In this document: positions 9,347-18,632 of the stretch, piece after piece
Layout: the number at the start of each line of letters is the position of its first letter
How positions within the stretch are numbered: position 1 is the first letter of the stretch
Assembly (NCBI RefSeq): GCF_000182745.2
Contig: NC_016027.1
Span: 499,001-563,000, forward strand
Reading direction: 5' to 3'
From: Komagataeibacter medellinensis NBRC 3288
Lineage (GTDB): Bacteria; Pseudomonadota; Alphaproteobacteria; Acetobacterales; Acetobacteraceae
Length of the DNA: 64,000 nucleotides
Position numbers and translations under genes: made by a program
The notes under the pieces: generated by a model
The model's input: only the letters and a program-made list of their open reading frames with translations
Told to the model about the DNA's origin: nothing
Databases searched by the model: none

Positions 9347-11736
9347 TACCCAGGAAAGACAGTACCCAGATGCCCGAGATTACAGCGCTCACGACCGAAA
9401 TCCTGCTGCCCGCCCTTGAACAGGCAATCGACGCCACCGTCATCATCGGCCAGGATAACGAGATCATCTTCTACAATCAGGCGGCGGCAAGCCTGTGGGG
9501 CATCCCGCGTGAGGAGGTGATCGGCCACAACGTGGACTGCCTCGTTCCCACCCGCCTGCGCCACGAGCATGACCGCTACATCGACCGCAACCGCGAAACC
9601 GGGCACAACCGTATTGTCGGCACATCGCGTGAGGTTGAGTTCACGCGTGCGGATGGCGAGTACATCTGTGGCGAACTGTCACTGTCCAAGGTGCAGATCG
9701 GGGAAGGGGACAGCCGGCAAATCTACTACATGGGCGTGATGAAGAACGTCACGGATGAAAGCCAGCGCCGCAAGATCCTGATCCTGCAGAACGACGTGCT
9801 ACAGGCGCTGGCCAGTGACATGCTGATCCAGGATATAGGCGAACTGATCTGCCGCAAGGTGGAAGCCTTCGTGCCCAACGCGGTTGCCGCCATGCTGGTG
9901 CTTGATGATAACCAGCCCTGGCGCGTGATCTGCACACCCGCCCTGCCACGCCGCATCCGTAATGCGCTGGAAACCACCGTGCCCTCGCCTTCCGATGTGG
10001 AGAAGCTGCAGGCCAATCCTTCCTATACCGGGCGGCTGGTATGGGACAGTTATCAGTCCATGAGCCGCTCGCTGGGGCTACAGTCGTGCTACGCCGCCCC
10101 GGTGCTGGCGGCGGACGGACGGGTGACGGGCATCTTCGCGCTGTACCTGCGCGAGACAAATCAGCTTGGCGCATGGCCGCAGCGTCTGGTCGGGGCGTGC
10201 CTGCCGTTCTGCGCCCTGGCGCTGGAGCAGCACGCCACCAAGACCCACATGACGCAACTGGCGCGCTATGATTCGCTGACCGGCCTGCTCAACCGTGGGG
10301 CGCTGCACCGGGTCATGGAAGAGATGATCGCCCAGCCCGGCAACCGCACGATGGCCATCTTCATGCTCGATATCGACCGCTTCCGCGATATCAACGACGC
10401 GCTTGGCCATGTCCATGCCGACCAGTTCCTGGTCGAGATCGCAGCCCGCATCCGCTCGATTGCACACGATGACTATGTGCTCAGCCGCTCGGGCGGGGAT
10501 GAATTCGTGCTGGTGGTACCCGATTGCGACGGCGCGCGCATTGAAGAGATCGCGCGCATCCTGATCGAGACCATCGGCCGACCGCTGCAGATCGGGCAGA
10601 ACACGCTTTCCATCTCGTGCAGCATCGGCATCAGCACCTTCCCCGCCAACGGGCCGGACAGTGAATCCCTGCTCAGCCATGCCGATACCGCCATGCGCCA
10701 GGCCAAGGAAGACGGGCGCGGCATCTATCGCTTCGCCAACCTGGAAAAGAACCAGGTGGCGCAGGACCGTCTGGTGCTGGGTTCCGCGCTGCGCGATTCA
10801 CTGGCGCAGGGCATGCTGCAGTTGCACTACCAGCCGCAGGTACGCACCCACACGCTGGAACTGAGCGGGGTGGAAGCGCTTTCACGCTGGCACCACCCCA
10901 CTTTGGGCAACATCTACCCCTCCCGCTTCATTGCCGTGGCGGAAGAAACCGGCCAGATCGAGGCGATCGGCCGGTGGTCGCTGCTTGAAGCATGCCGCCA
11001 GATCGTGAAATGGGATGCCGACGGGGTGTTCGTACCCACTGTTGCCGTCAACCTGTCTGCCGTGCATTTCCGCAACCGCGCGCTGCCCGAGCATATCGCG
11101 GCCCTGCTCAGGGACCATAACCTCAAGCCTGCGCGCCTGACGGTGGAAATTACCGAAAGCGTGATGATGGACAGCAGCAGCGATACCGAGGAAGTGCTCC
11201 AGTCCATCCGCAACCTGGGCTGCGGGCTGTCGATGGATGATTTCGGCACCGGCTATTCCTCTCTCTCACGGCTTACGCGCCTGCCGCTGACCGAAATCAA
11301 GATCGACCGCAGCTTCATCAACGATTTTGAATACGACACCAATGCCCAGGCCGTGACCATGGCCGTGATCGGCATTGGCAGCAGGCTGGGCATGACGGTC
11401 GTGACCGAAGGGGTCGAGACCGAGCAGCAGCGCGCCCTGCTGGAAAAACTGAACTGCGACGTGATGCAGGGCTACCTGTTCGCCAAACCGCTGGCCCCAC
11501 GGGATCTGGAGGAATGGGTCCGCCGCGGCGGCGCGCCTGCCGTGATCCGTGAACTCAAGGCAGCACGCGCGACAAAGGCCGCCAGCAAGACCACCACGAA
11601 GAAGGGCGCCAATCCCCCCGCCGCACAGGCTGCCGCCGCCAGCACTACAGAACCCGCCACACCCCCTGCAGAAGAGGACAAGGACAAGCCCAAGGCCCCA
11701 GCGGCCACCAAGACAACAGCAACCAACAGGTCCTGA
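9343..11736 (+). CDS. pdeA1: Heme-PAS cyclic-di-GMP phosphodiesterase PdeA1-like (PAS-GAF-GGDEF-EAL)
   Basis: The product has 797 residues if started at the ATGA overlap, or 788 from the ATG at 9370, which has AGGAAAG just upstream. Domains: PAS 20-140 with probable heme ligand His76 (DosP His77 position) and Thr94 at the Met95 position; GAF-like 150-300; GGDEF 305-465; EAL 475-725. Both SGGDEF (383-388) and EAL (511-513) are intact, as are DDFGTG, EIKIDRSF and VTEGVE. No RxxD inhibitory site precedes GGDEF. The gene sits between a Crp/Fnr gene and a cyclase gene, the order described for A. xylinum pdeA1, an O2-regulated phosphodiesterase that lowers c-di-GMP and so cellulose synthesis. The last 60 residues are a Lys/Ala/Pro/Thr-rich tail with no fold I recognise. 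Confidence 0.85.
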   Translation: MIPRKDSTQMPEITALTTEILLPALEQAIDATVIIGQDNEIIFYNQAAASLWGIPREEVIGHNVDCLVPTRLRHEHDRYIDRNRETGHNRIVGTSREVEFTRADGEYICGELSLSKVQIGEGDSRQIYYMGVMKNVTDESQRRKILILQNDVLQALASDMLIQDIGELICRKVEAFVPNAVAAMLVLDDNQPWRVICTPALPRRIRNALETTVPSPSDVEKLQANPSYTGRLVWDSYQSMSRSLGLQSCYAAPVLAADGRVTGIFALYLRETNQLGAWPQRLVGACLPFCALALEQHATKTHMTQLARYDSLTGLLNRGALHRVMEEMIAQPGNRTMAIFMLDIDRFRDINDALGHVHADQFLVEIAARIRSIAHDDYVLSRSGGDEFVLVVPDCDGARIEEIARILIETIGRPLQIGQNTLSISCSIGISTFPANGPDSESLLSHADTAMRQAKEDGRGIYRFANLEKNQVAQDRLVLGSALRDSLAQGMLQLHYQPQVRTHTLELSGVEALSRWHHPTLGNIYPSRFIAVAEETGQIEAIGRWSLLEACRQIVKWDADGVFVPTVAVNLSAVHFRNRALPEHIAALLRDHNLKPARLTVEITESVMMDSSSDTEEVLQSIRNLGCGLSMDDFGTGYSSLSRLTRLPLTEIKIDRSFINDFEYDTNAQAVTMAVIGIGSRLGMTVVTEGVETEQQRALLEKLNCDVMQGYLFAKPLAPRDLEEWVRRGGAPAVIRELKAARATKAASKTTTKKGANPPAAQAAAASTTEPATPPAEEDKDKPKAPAATKTTATNRS

Positions 11737-11768
11737 CCCCTTCAGGGCGACAGAGGGAGCCATAAGCC

Positions 11769-13511
11769 ATGTCACTCAAACACGACGATCGCCTGCGCGC
11801 GCTTACCCACAAGGATTCCGATTTCTGGGCCGATGTGGTCGATAATGTGCTGATCGTGGCCATTACCGATGTGCGCGGTGTGATTACCTACGTGAACGAC
11901 CGCTTTTGCGAAATCAGCCGCTACCCGCGTGAGGAACTGCTGGGGTCCACGCACCGGATCGTCAATTCCGGGTATCATGATGCAAGCTTCTTCCGCCAGA
12001 TGTACCGCACCATCCGCATGGGCGAGATCTGGCGCGGCAATATCTGCAACCGCGCCAAGGACGGGACGCTGTACTGGGTTGCCACCACCATCATGCCCAA
12101 GCACAATTCGCTTGGCGCGATCGAGGGTTACGTGGCCACGCGCTTCGAGATTACCGAACTGATGAACACCCGCGACCGGCTGAAGTCCCTTGCCGCGACC
12201 GACCCGCTGACGGGACTGTTCAACCGTGGCGGCTTCAACAACGTGTTGCAGACGGCGGTGGAGCAGAAGGCGCAGAACATCATGCGCGAGATCATGCTGG
12301 TCATGTTTGACCTGGACGGGTTCAAGCAGATCAACGACATACATGGCCACCATGCAGGCGATGTGGTGCTCAAGACCATTTCCACCCGGCTTATGGCGCT
12401 TGTCAGCCCCGATGATGCGGTCTGCCGGCTGGGAGGCGATGAATTCGCGCTGATCCTCAACCAGACCCTGACCAAGAAGCCACTACAGGACATACTTGAC
12501 CAGCTTCTGGCCGCGCTTGAAGCTCCGATCGAGGTGGGCAACACCATGGTCAACGTATCGGGCAGCATTGGCGTGAGCCCTGTAGCCAGCCAGGAAAGTG
12601 CGGAATCCCTGCAAAAAAATGCTGATATCGCACTATATGCCGCCAAGCGCGCCGGTGGCCATCAGGCGCGCATGTTCGACATCACGCTGCACCAGCATGC
12701 GCTGGAGCGCGCCCAGATCCTGACCGATGCCCGCACGGGCGTGGAGAAGGACCAGTTCGAGCTTTACTACCAGCCGATCCTGAACCTTGCCCTTGATCGG
12801 TGTGACCAGATCGAGGCGCTGCTGCGCTGGCACCACCCGCAGCGTGGGCTACTGGCGGCGGAAAGCTTCCATGACGTGTTCCTTGATGCCGCTCTGGCGC
12901 AGGCAATGAGCCCGCGACTGGTCAAGGCGTTTCAGAACGACATGCGGCTGTGGAATACCACGCTCGATGCCTATCCCAACCTGACCATCAACCTCTCGCG
13001 CCTTGACCTGCTCAATATCGGGTTCCAGAATGATCTGGAGGCCGAGATCCGGCGGCAGGGCAGTCAGGCGTCGGATTACGTTCTGGAAGTATCGGAAAGC
13101 GTGCTGGCGGGGCGCCGGTCGGACCGGGTGCTGCTGCGCCTGCAGGAACTGGCGGCCATAGGTTTCCAGTTGACACTGGACGATTTTGGACTGGCCACGC
13201 TATCCATTTCCGCCTTGCGTGAAATCCCGTTCACCCAGGCCAAGATCTCACGCAGGCTGGTGCGCGATATAGAGCACAGCCAGCAGGCCCGCGATGTGAT
13301 CGCCCACCTGTCTGGCCTGGCCCACGCCTTCGGGCTGAGTGTAACCGTAAGCGGGGTGGAAACCGCAGCCCAGATGGAGATCCTGCGCGCAATTGGCGTG
13401 GACCGGATTCAGGGTTTTTATATCTCCCCTCCCATTTCGGCGGCAAATCTTGTACTGGCGGAGCATATCTTTGCGCCAGATCATACCGAAATAGCGCTAC
13501 AGGCCTCATGA
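11769..13511 (+). CDS. dgc1: Diguanylate cyclase, PAS-GGDEF-degenerate EAL (Dgc1-like)
   Basis: This 580-residue protein makes c-di-GMP from two GTP, the activator of cellulose synthase. PAS 15-130 resembles the flavin-type PAS of A. xylinum DGC2 (TYVNDRFCEISRYPREELLG). The GGDEF domain (140-305) has an intact LGGDEF at 221-226. The RxxD inhibitory site is replaced by SPDD, so feedback inhibition at that site is unlikely. The EAL domain (315-570) keeps QIEAL but has DDFGLA for DDFGTG, KISRR for KIDRS and SGVE for EGVE, so phosphodiesterase activity should be lost. It lies 32 bases after pdeA1 in one operon. FAD binding is inferred from resemblance only. Confidence 0.85.
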   Translation: MSLKHDDRLRALTHKDSDFWADVVDNVLIVAITDVRGVITYVNDRFCEISRYPREELLGSTHRIVNSGYHDASFFRQMYRTIRMGEIWRGNICNRAKDGTLYWVATTIMPKHNSLGAIEGYVATRFEITELMNTRDRLKSLAATDPLTGLFNRGGFNNVLQTAVEQKAQNIMREIMLVMFDLDGFKQINDIHGHHAGDVVLKTISTRLMALVSPDDAVCRLGGDEFALILNQTLTKKPLQDILDQLLAALEAPIEVGNTMVNVSGSIGVSPVASQESAESLQKNADIALYAAKRAGGHQARMFDITLHQHALERAQILTDARTGVEKDQFELYYQPILNLALDRCDQIEALLRWHHPQRGLLAAESFHDVFLDAALAQAMSPRLVKAFQNDMRLWNTTLDAYPNLTINLSRLDLLNIGFQNDLEAEIRRQGSQASDYVLEVSESVLAGRRSDRVLLRLQELAAIGFQLTLDDFGLATLSISALREIPFTQAKISRRLVRDIEHSQQARDVIAHLSGLAHAFGLSVTVSGVETAAQMEILRAIGVDRIQGFYISPPISAANLVLAEHIFAPDHTEIALQAS

Positions 13512-13517
13512 GGGGCC

Positions 13518-13934
13518 ATGCGCCTGACCCTTCATACCGATTATTCCATTCGCGCCCTGCTTTATCTGGCGCATAACCCGGGCAAGCGGATCGCGATTCA
13601 GGAAATTGCTGATACGCACCGGATTTCCCAGCACCATCTGGTAAAGGTCATCCATCGCCTGTCCACAAGCCAGATAGTGCTGGCGCGACGGGGGCGCAAC
13701 GGTGGTATTGAACTGGCCAGGGAGCCGCGGCAGATCATTATTGGTGATATTGTCCGCCTTATGGAAGCGGACCTGGCGGCCATTGTCGCGTGCATACCCG
13801 ATACCGGCCAGCAATGTATCCTGGCTGATGCCTGCCGCCTGCGCGGCCTGTTCTCACGGTCCATGAATGCCTTCATGGGTGTGCTCGACCGCCTGACCCT
13901 GCATGACATCCTGCATGATGACAAAAAAAACTAA
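13518..13934 (+). CDS. Rrf2-family regulator, NsrR-like (position of cdg1d)
   Basis: The 138-residue protein has a winged HTH (MRLTLHTDYSIRALLYLA..., wing RRGRNGGIEL) and three cysteines spaced C-x7-C-x5-C (CIPDTGQQCILADAC), close to the Fe-S-ligating triad of NsrR (C-x4-C-x5-C in E. coli). Such proteins usually carry a 4Fe-4S or 2Fe-2S cluster and sense nitric oxide or redox state. The start is only 6 bases after the dgc1 stop, so it is probably the last gene of the same transcript, suggesting feedback or NO control of c-di-GMP genes. A near-identical paralogue lies 300 bases downstream. Confidence 0.85.
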   Translation: MRLTLHTDYSIRALLYLAHNPGKRIAIQEIADTHRISQHHLVKVIHRLSTSQIVLARRGRNGGIELAREPRQIIIGDIVRLMEADLAAIVACIPDTGQQCILADACRLRGLFSRSMNAFMGVLDRLTLHDILHDDKKN

Positions 13935-14230
13935 CCGCGCGGGCAGGTTGCATGATGGCCTGCGTAGTGGAAGAATACGGCTGGTGCTTTCCTGCGCCCG
14001 CCGGTATTACGGTTCAGGACCATATGGCCTTTAAATATAACTTTTTAGTATAATAATATATGGGATAAATATGGCGTCATAAATTACAAGCCACAATCGC
14101 GCAGTATATGGTTATTTTGTTTTATACCAGCTACCATCCTTATCCCACATAACAGGAACCCGATGTCCCTGATGCCACGGTACAGCCCTACACCAGACGG
14201 TCATGGCAGGGAGGCCACCAACAAGTCATC
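13935..14230. other. AT-rich spacer between the two Rrf2 genes
   Basis: No gene. An AT-rich stretch at about 14030-14130 is markedly lower in GC than its surroundings and is the likely promoter of the second Rrf2 gene. I could not recognise an NsrR-type operator by eye. Confidence 0.4.
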
Positions 14231-14644
14231 ATGCGCCTGACCCTCCATACAGATTATGCGATCCGCGTTCTGGTCTATCTGGCGCGTAATCCTGAAAGAC
14301 GTGTATCCGTACACGAGATTTCCAACAGCCACGGAATTTCCCACAACCATCTGGTCAAGGTGGTCAACCGCCTTTCCCATAACGGGATTGTGGTGGCGCG
14401 CCGGGGGCGGTCGGGCGGGCTGCAGTTGCCATGCCTGCCGCATGAGATCGTTATCGGTGATATCGTGCGGCTGATGGAAACGGACATAAATTCCGTTGTC
14501 TCGTGCCAGCCCGAAAACGGCCAGCACTGCCTGCTGGTGGACATATGTCGCCTGCGTCTCCTGCTGGGCCAGTCGATGCGTGCCTTCTTCAAGGTGCTGG
14601 ACGAGACGACACTGCATGATATCCTGCCCGACCATCGGGCCTGA
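14231..14644 (+). CDS. Second Rrf2-family regulator, NsrR-like paralogue
   Basis: The 137-residue protein is plainly paralogous to the one at 13518: the same MRLTLHTDY start, the same wing (RRGRSGGLQL) and the same C-x7-C-x5-C triad (CQPENGQHCLLVDIC). Unlike the first copy it has its own AT-rich upstream region, so it is probably transcribed separately. Family knowledge points to Fe-S-based NO or redox sensing. Targets are unknown; the neighbouring c-di-GMP operon and the sld genes are candidates by position only. Confidence 0.83.
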   Translation: MRLTLHTDYAIRVLVYLARNPERRVSVHEISNSHGISHNHLVKVVNRLSHNGIVVARRGRSGGLQLPCLPHEIVIGDIVRLMETDINSVVSCQPENGQHCLLVDICRLRLLLGQSMRAFFKVLDETTLHDILPDHRA

Positions 14645-15063
14645 GCCTGCCTACGAGGTGGGGGAGGGCTGGCCATGTCTATATACTGTTATATATTGAC
14701 ATGCGCTGTCCGGCCTTGCGGTCGGGTATGACCACGCATGCTGTCCCGACGGGCACGGGTGGAAAGTCCGGCCCATCGCGGTCATGGCCTGGTCACAGCG
14801 CGGCATCTGGCCGGAGCGGGACGCAACGCGCGGAAGGTAAAACGGTTCCGCCAGTGGTATCCACAAGTTAAAATTAATTCCAAACCCTCGTATATTGTAT
14901 ATTTGCGGTCACGCACGGCATGCGTTCTGTCGTTTTTTTGGCGGAATACTGATGGTCTTGTAACAATACTCATAAAGTCGTTACCGTTCTCACGGTTTCG
15001 TTTTTTCACGTTTAATGAAGGCGGGACTAGCTTCCGCATCATGATACTGGAGGAACATCCATC
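14645..15063. other. Intergenic region upstream of sldBA
   Basis: No supported gene. Bases 14860-15010 are AT-rich and probably carry the sldBA promoter. The sldB ribosome-binding site is GGAGG at 15049-15053. Confidence 0.45.
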
Positions 15064-15450
15064 ATGTCTGCTTTCGTAACACCACAGACCCCCGCCGGAT
15101 GGGCGACGCTGGGTCTTGCGGTCATCATTATCCTGCTGGGGCTGCCTCTGGCTTACATGGGGGCGGAACTCGCCTTTATTGGCGGGTCGTGGTACTATGT
15201 TGTCGTGGGCCTTGCCGTAACGGTGGCGGGTGTCCTCATGGCCATGGGCCGGGTGGCCGGTGGCCTGCTCTACCTTGCGGCCGTAGCCTTTACGTGGCTG
15301 TGGGCGGTGTGGGAGGTCGGTTTTGACGGCTGGGGCCTGCTGCCCCGCGTGTTCGGCCCCACCCTGCTGGCCGTTGGCGTTGTCCTGTGCCTGCCTGTTC
15401 TCAAGCGTGCCGAAGCCGCGCGTTCAACCCTTGTGCGGGAGGTCGCGTAA
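15064..15450 (+). CDS. sldB: Membrane subunit of PQQ-dependent polyol/glycerol dehydrogenase
   Basis: The 128-residue protein has about four to five hydrophobic helices and resembles the N-terminal membrane domain of PQQ glucose dehydrogenase. In Gluconobacter this domain is a separate subunit, SldB (about 126 residues), encoded directly upstream of sldA, as here. It anchors the periplasmic quinoprotein and is thought to pass electrons to ubiquinone. The stop TAA overlaps the sldA ATG (TAATG), indicating translational coupling. Confidence 0.85.
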   Translation: MSAFVTPQTPAGWATLGLAVIIILLGLPLAYMGAELAFIGGSWYYVVVGLAVTVAGVLMAMGRVAGGLLYLAAVAFTWLWAVWEVGFDGWGLLPRVFGPTLLAVGVVLCLPVLKRAEAARSTLVREVA

Positions 15451-17651
15451 TGCCCCGGACCCCGATTCTGCGCAGCCTGCTACTGGGCGCTACCATCATT
15501 ACCAGCCTGTCCTGTGCCGCCGCCTACGCCCAGGTTCCCCCCGCCGACCAGCCCCCCGGCACCGGCAATGCCACCGTGCCACCCGGCGAGCCCGCGCAGC
15601 CGGTTGACAAGTTTGCCGCCCCGTCGCCCAATGCCCCACAGGCACCGGGCGTGAATGCCGCCAACATTCCCGATGGTCCGCCCGCCGAACCCAGCGAGGC
15701 AACACCCATGGTCGAGCAGGTGGTGGCTAACCCCGCGCATGATGACTGGCCGGGCTACGCCCGCGATGACAAGGCCACGCGCTACTCGCCGCTGGACCAG
15801 ATCACGCCGGCCAATGTCAGCCACCTCAAGCGTGCGTTCATCTACCACACCGGCAGCAAACCGGGACCGGGGCAGACCAACAAGTGGGCCGCCGAGACCA
15901 CGCCCATCAAGGTTGGCGACGGGATGTACATGTGTTCCGCGCTGAATGACATGATGCGCATCGACCCCGCCACGGGCAAGGAAATCTGGCACTTCCACGC
16001 CAACGAGAAATACGAGAGCATCCCGTACACGGCAGCGTGCAAGGCGGTGGTGTATTACACCTCCTCTACCGTGCCTGAAGGCGAGCACTGCCACCACCGT
16101 ATCCTTGAAGCCACGCTGGATGAACGCCTGATCGAGGTGGACAGCGAGGACGGCAAGGTATGCGAAGGCTTTGGCTGGCATGGCATGGTCAACCTGATGA
16201 AGGGGATGGGTGAGTCCGTACCTGGCTTCGTGGCCGAGACCGCGCCGCCGCCGATCGTCAATGGCGCGATCATCACCAATCAGGAAGTCCTTGACGGCCA
16301 GCGCCGCTGGGCGCCGTCGGGCGTGATCCGTGGGTATGATGCCGAGACCGGGCGCTTCCTGTGGGCATGGGATGTCAACCGCCCCCATGAACATGGCGAG
16401 CCGAAGGAAGGCGAGCACTACAGCCGTGGCACCCCCAACTCATGGGCCGCGATGATTGGTGACAACGCGCTGGGGCTGGTTTACGTGCCCACCGGTAACT
16501 CGGCTGCCGATTACTACAGCGCGATGCGTTCACCTGAAGAAAACAAGGTGTCCTCCGCCGTGGTCGCGATCGACGTGAAAACGGGCGAGCCGCGCTGGGT
16601 GTTCCAGACCGTGCACAAGGACGTGTGGGACTACGACATCGGCTCCCAGCCTACGCTGATGGATTTCACCAAGCCTGATGGCAGCAGTGTCCCGGCCCTG
16701 ATCATGCCCACCAAGCGTGGCCAGACCTTCGTGCTGGACCGCCGCACGGGTGAACCCGTACTGCCGGTGGAAGAACGGGCCGCGCCCTCGCCGGGCATGG
16801 TACCGGGCGATCCGCGCTCGCCCACGCAGCCGTGGTCGGTTGGCATGCCGCGCCTTGGTTTTGCCCCGCTCAAGGAATCCGACATGTGGGGCATGTCCCC
16901 CATTGACCAGCTTTACTGCCGCCTGAAATACCGCCGCGCGCATTATGTGGGCGAGTTCACGCCGCCCAGCATCGACAAGCCGTGGCTGGAATATCCCGGC
17001 TATAATGGTGGGTCCGACTGGGGCAGTGTTGCCTATGATGAAAAGACCGGCATCCTGATCGCCAACTGGAACAACACGCCGATGTATGACCAGCTTGTCA
17101 GCCGCAAGAAGGCGGACCAGCTGGGCCTCATGCCGGTGGATGACCCCAACTACAAACCCGGCGGCGGCGGTGCCGAAGGCGCGGGTGCGATGGCCGATAC
17201 GCCTTACGGCATCGTGGTTTCGCCCTTCTGGGATGAATATACGGGCATGATGTGCAATCGTCCGCCCTATGGCATGATCACCGCCATCGACATGCATACG
17301 CAGAAGGTACTGTGGCAGCACCCGCTGGGCAGCGCGCGCGCCAACGGTCCGTTCGGCCTGCCCACGCACCTGCCGCTGACCATCGGCACGCCCAACAATG
17401 GCGGCCCGGTCATTACGGCCGGTGGCCTGATCTTTGTTGCCGCGACAACCGACAACATGATCCATGCCTTTGACATCCATACCGGCAAGGAAGTGTGGAA
17501 CGACGTGCTGCCCGGTGGCGGGCAGGCAACACCCATGACGTATGAGTACAAGGGCAAGCAGTATGTTGCCATCATGGCGGGTGGCCACCACTTCATGATG
17601 ACCCCGGTGACGGATGACCTTGTGGTCTATGCGCTGGATAACGTGAACTGA
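15450..17651 (+). CDS. sldA: PQQ-dependent polyol/glycerol (D-sorbitol) dehydrogenase, large subunit
   Basis: The ATG at 15450 follows GGGAGG and gives 733 residues, close to the roughly 740 of G. oxydans SldA. A signal peptide (about residues 1-27, ending CAAAYAQ) precedes a Pro-rich linker and an eight-bladed quinoprotein propeller. Recognisable stretches shared with SldA include KWAAETTPIKVGDG, GTPNSWA, YVPTGNSAADYYSA, KDVWDYDIGSQ, KRGQTFVLDRRTG and AIMAGGHHFMMTPV. The family oxidises glycerol to dihydroxyacetone, D-sorbitol to L-sorbose and other polyols in the periplasm, feeding electrons to ubiquinone. Substrate preference in this strain cannot be read from sequence; a quinate-type relative is less likely. 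Confidence 0.9.
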   Translation: MPRTPILRSLLLGATIITSLSCAAAYAQVPPADQPPGTGNATVPPGEPAQPVDKFAAPSPNAPQAPGVNAANIPDGPPAEPSEATPMVEQVVANPAHDDWPGYARDDKATRYSPLDQITPANVSHLKRAFIYHTGSKPGPGQTNKWAAETTPIKVGDGMYMCSALNDMMRIDPATGKEIWHFHANEKYESIPYTAACKAVVYYTSSTVPEGEHCHHRILEATLDERLIEVDSEDGKVCEGFGWHGMVNLMKGMGESVPGFVAETAPPPIVNGAIITNQEVLDGQRRWAPSGVIRGYDAETGRFLWAWDVNRPHEHGEPKEGEHYSRGTPNSWAAMIGDNALGLVYVPTGNSAADYYSAMRSPEENKVSSAVVAIDVKTGEPRWVFQTVHKDVWDYDIGSQPTLMDFTKPDGSSVPALIMPTKRGQTFVLDRRTGEPVLPVEERAAPSPGMVPGDPRSPTQPWSVGMPRLGFAPLKESDMWGMSPIDQLYCRLKYRRAHYVGEFTPPSIDKPWLEYPGYNGGSDWGSVAYDEKTGILIANWNNTPMYDQLVSRKKADQLGLMPVDDPNYKPGGGGAEGAGAMADTPYGIVVSPFWDEYTGMMCNRPPYGMITAIDMHTQKVLWQHPLGSARANGPFGLPTHLPLTIGTPNNGGPVITAGGLIFVAATTDNMIHAFDIHTGKEVWNDVLPGGGQATPMTYEYKGKQYVAIMAGGHHFMMTPVTDDLVVYALDNVN

Positions 17652-17675
17652 CCCAATCCCCCTGCGGGGTGAGGG

Positions 17676-17709
17676 AACCGGGGCCGCGTCATGCGGCCCC
17701 GGTTTTTTT
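17676..17709 (+). terminator. Rho-independent terminator after sldA
   Basis: A perfect GC-rich stem (AACCGGGGCCGC / GCGGCCCCGGTT) with a 5-base loop is followed by a T run ending at 17709. Confidence 0.92.
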
Positions 17710-17724
17710 ATGCGCGTAAAAAAC

Positions 17725-17783
17725 GTAAAGAAGTTTTTGGGTGCCGCCTTTTTTCAAAAAGCTTCACCAAAAACTTTTATTCT
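17725..17783. repeat. Dispersed palindromic repeat, family 1, copy at 17.7 kb
   Basis: Arms AAGTTTTTGG (17731-17740) and CCAAAAACTT (17767-17776) flank GCCGCCTTTTTTCAAAAAGC. The same arrangement recurs at 50327, 53417 and 56521, with decayed copies at 23839 and 41421. Confidence 0.75.
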
Positions 17784-17802
17784 TTTTACTATGGATTATT
17801 TC

Positions 17803-18381
17803 ATGGCCATTCTGACCACACCCGACCCCACCCGCCCGCGCTGCGCCTGGGCACAGGCGGATGCGATGATGATGGCCTACCATGACAACGAATGGGGCCA
17901 GCCCGTGCACGACAGTCGCATGCTGTGGGAAATGCTGGTGCTGGAAAGCTTTCAGGCCGGGCTGTCATGGCGCACGGTGTTGCGGCGGCGCGAGGGCCTG
18001 CGCGCCGCCTTTGCCGGTTTTGATCCCGACCGCGTGGCCCATTTCGATGCGGTGGATGAGGAAAGGCTGATGGCGGACCCACGCATCATCCGCGCGCGCG
18101 CCAAGATCCGCGCCACCATAGGCAATGCCCGTGCCTATGTGACCATGCGCGACGCGGGTGAGGACTTCGCCACCTTTGCGTGGGGCATGGTGCCTGCGGC
18201 ACCGGTGCGCAACCTGTCGGGGCGGGTACTGGCGTCTTCGGACCTGTCATCTGCCATGGCGGCGGCGCTGCGGGCGCGGGGGTTCCGGTTTGTGGGGCCT
18301 GTCATTGCCTATGCGTGGATGCAGGCGGCGGGTATGGTGCATGACCATGAACCCGGCTGTTTCCGCCACAGCCCTGCATGA
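17803..18381 (+). CDS. tag: DNA-3-methyladenine glycosylase I
   Basis: This base-excision enzyme removes 3-methyladenine from alkylated DNA. Signature segments are RCAWAQ, AYHDNEWGQPVHDSRMLWEM, LESFQAGLSWRTVLRRRE, and the C-terminal VGPVIAYAWMQAAGMVHDHEPGC. The zinc ligands of Tag (Cys and His near the N-terminus, His and Cys near the C-terminus) and the catalytic Glu in LES are all present. The frame is open upstream to 17710, but that part is palindromic repeat, so ATG 17803 (192 residues) or 17791 is the likely start; neither has a clear ribosome-binding site. Confidence 0.9.
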   Translation: MAILTTPDPTRPRCAWAQADAMMMAYHDNEWGQPVHDSRMLWEMLVLESFQAGLSWRTVLRRREGLRAAFAGFDPDRVAHFDAVDEERLMADPRIIRARAKIRATIGNARAYVTMRDAGEDFATFAWGMVPAAPVRNLSGRVLASSDLSSAMAAALRARGFRFVGPVIAYAWMQAAGMVHDHEPGCFRHSPA

Positions 18382-18632
18382 CAGGCCACACGGATACACC
18401 GGATGTCGCGCCATGGGTATTCGGGGCGCGCAGGTCAGAACCTCAGCCCGTCCGTGCCGTATACCCGCCATCCGGTTGCGGGCAGGAGGCACCCTGCCGT
18501 CCGGCCTGAAAACCTGATGGCCTGCACACAAAACAGCCCGCACACGGCGGGGCGGGTCGTGTGCGGGTGGCAGCGGGCCATGGCATGACCCGCTGCGATC
18601 AGGTTCCAGTATGGCCCCGGCCGGGTCAGGTA

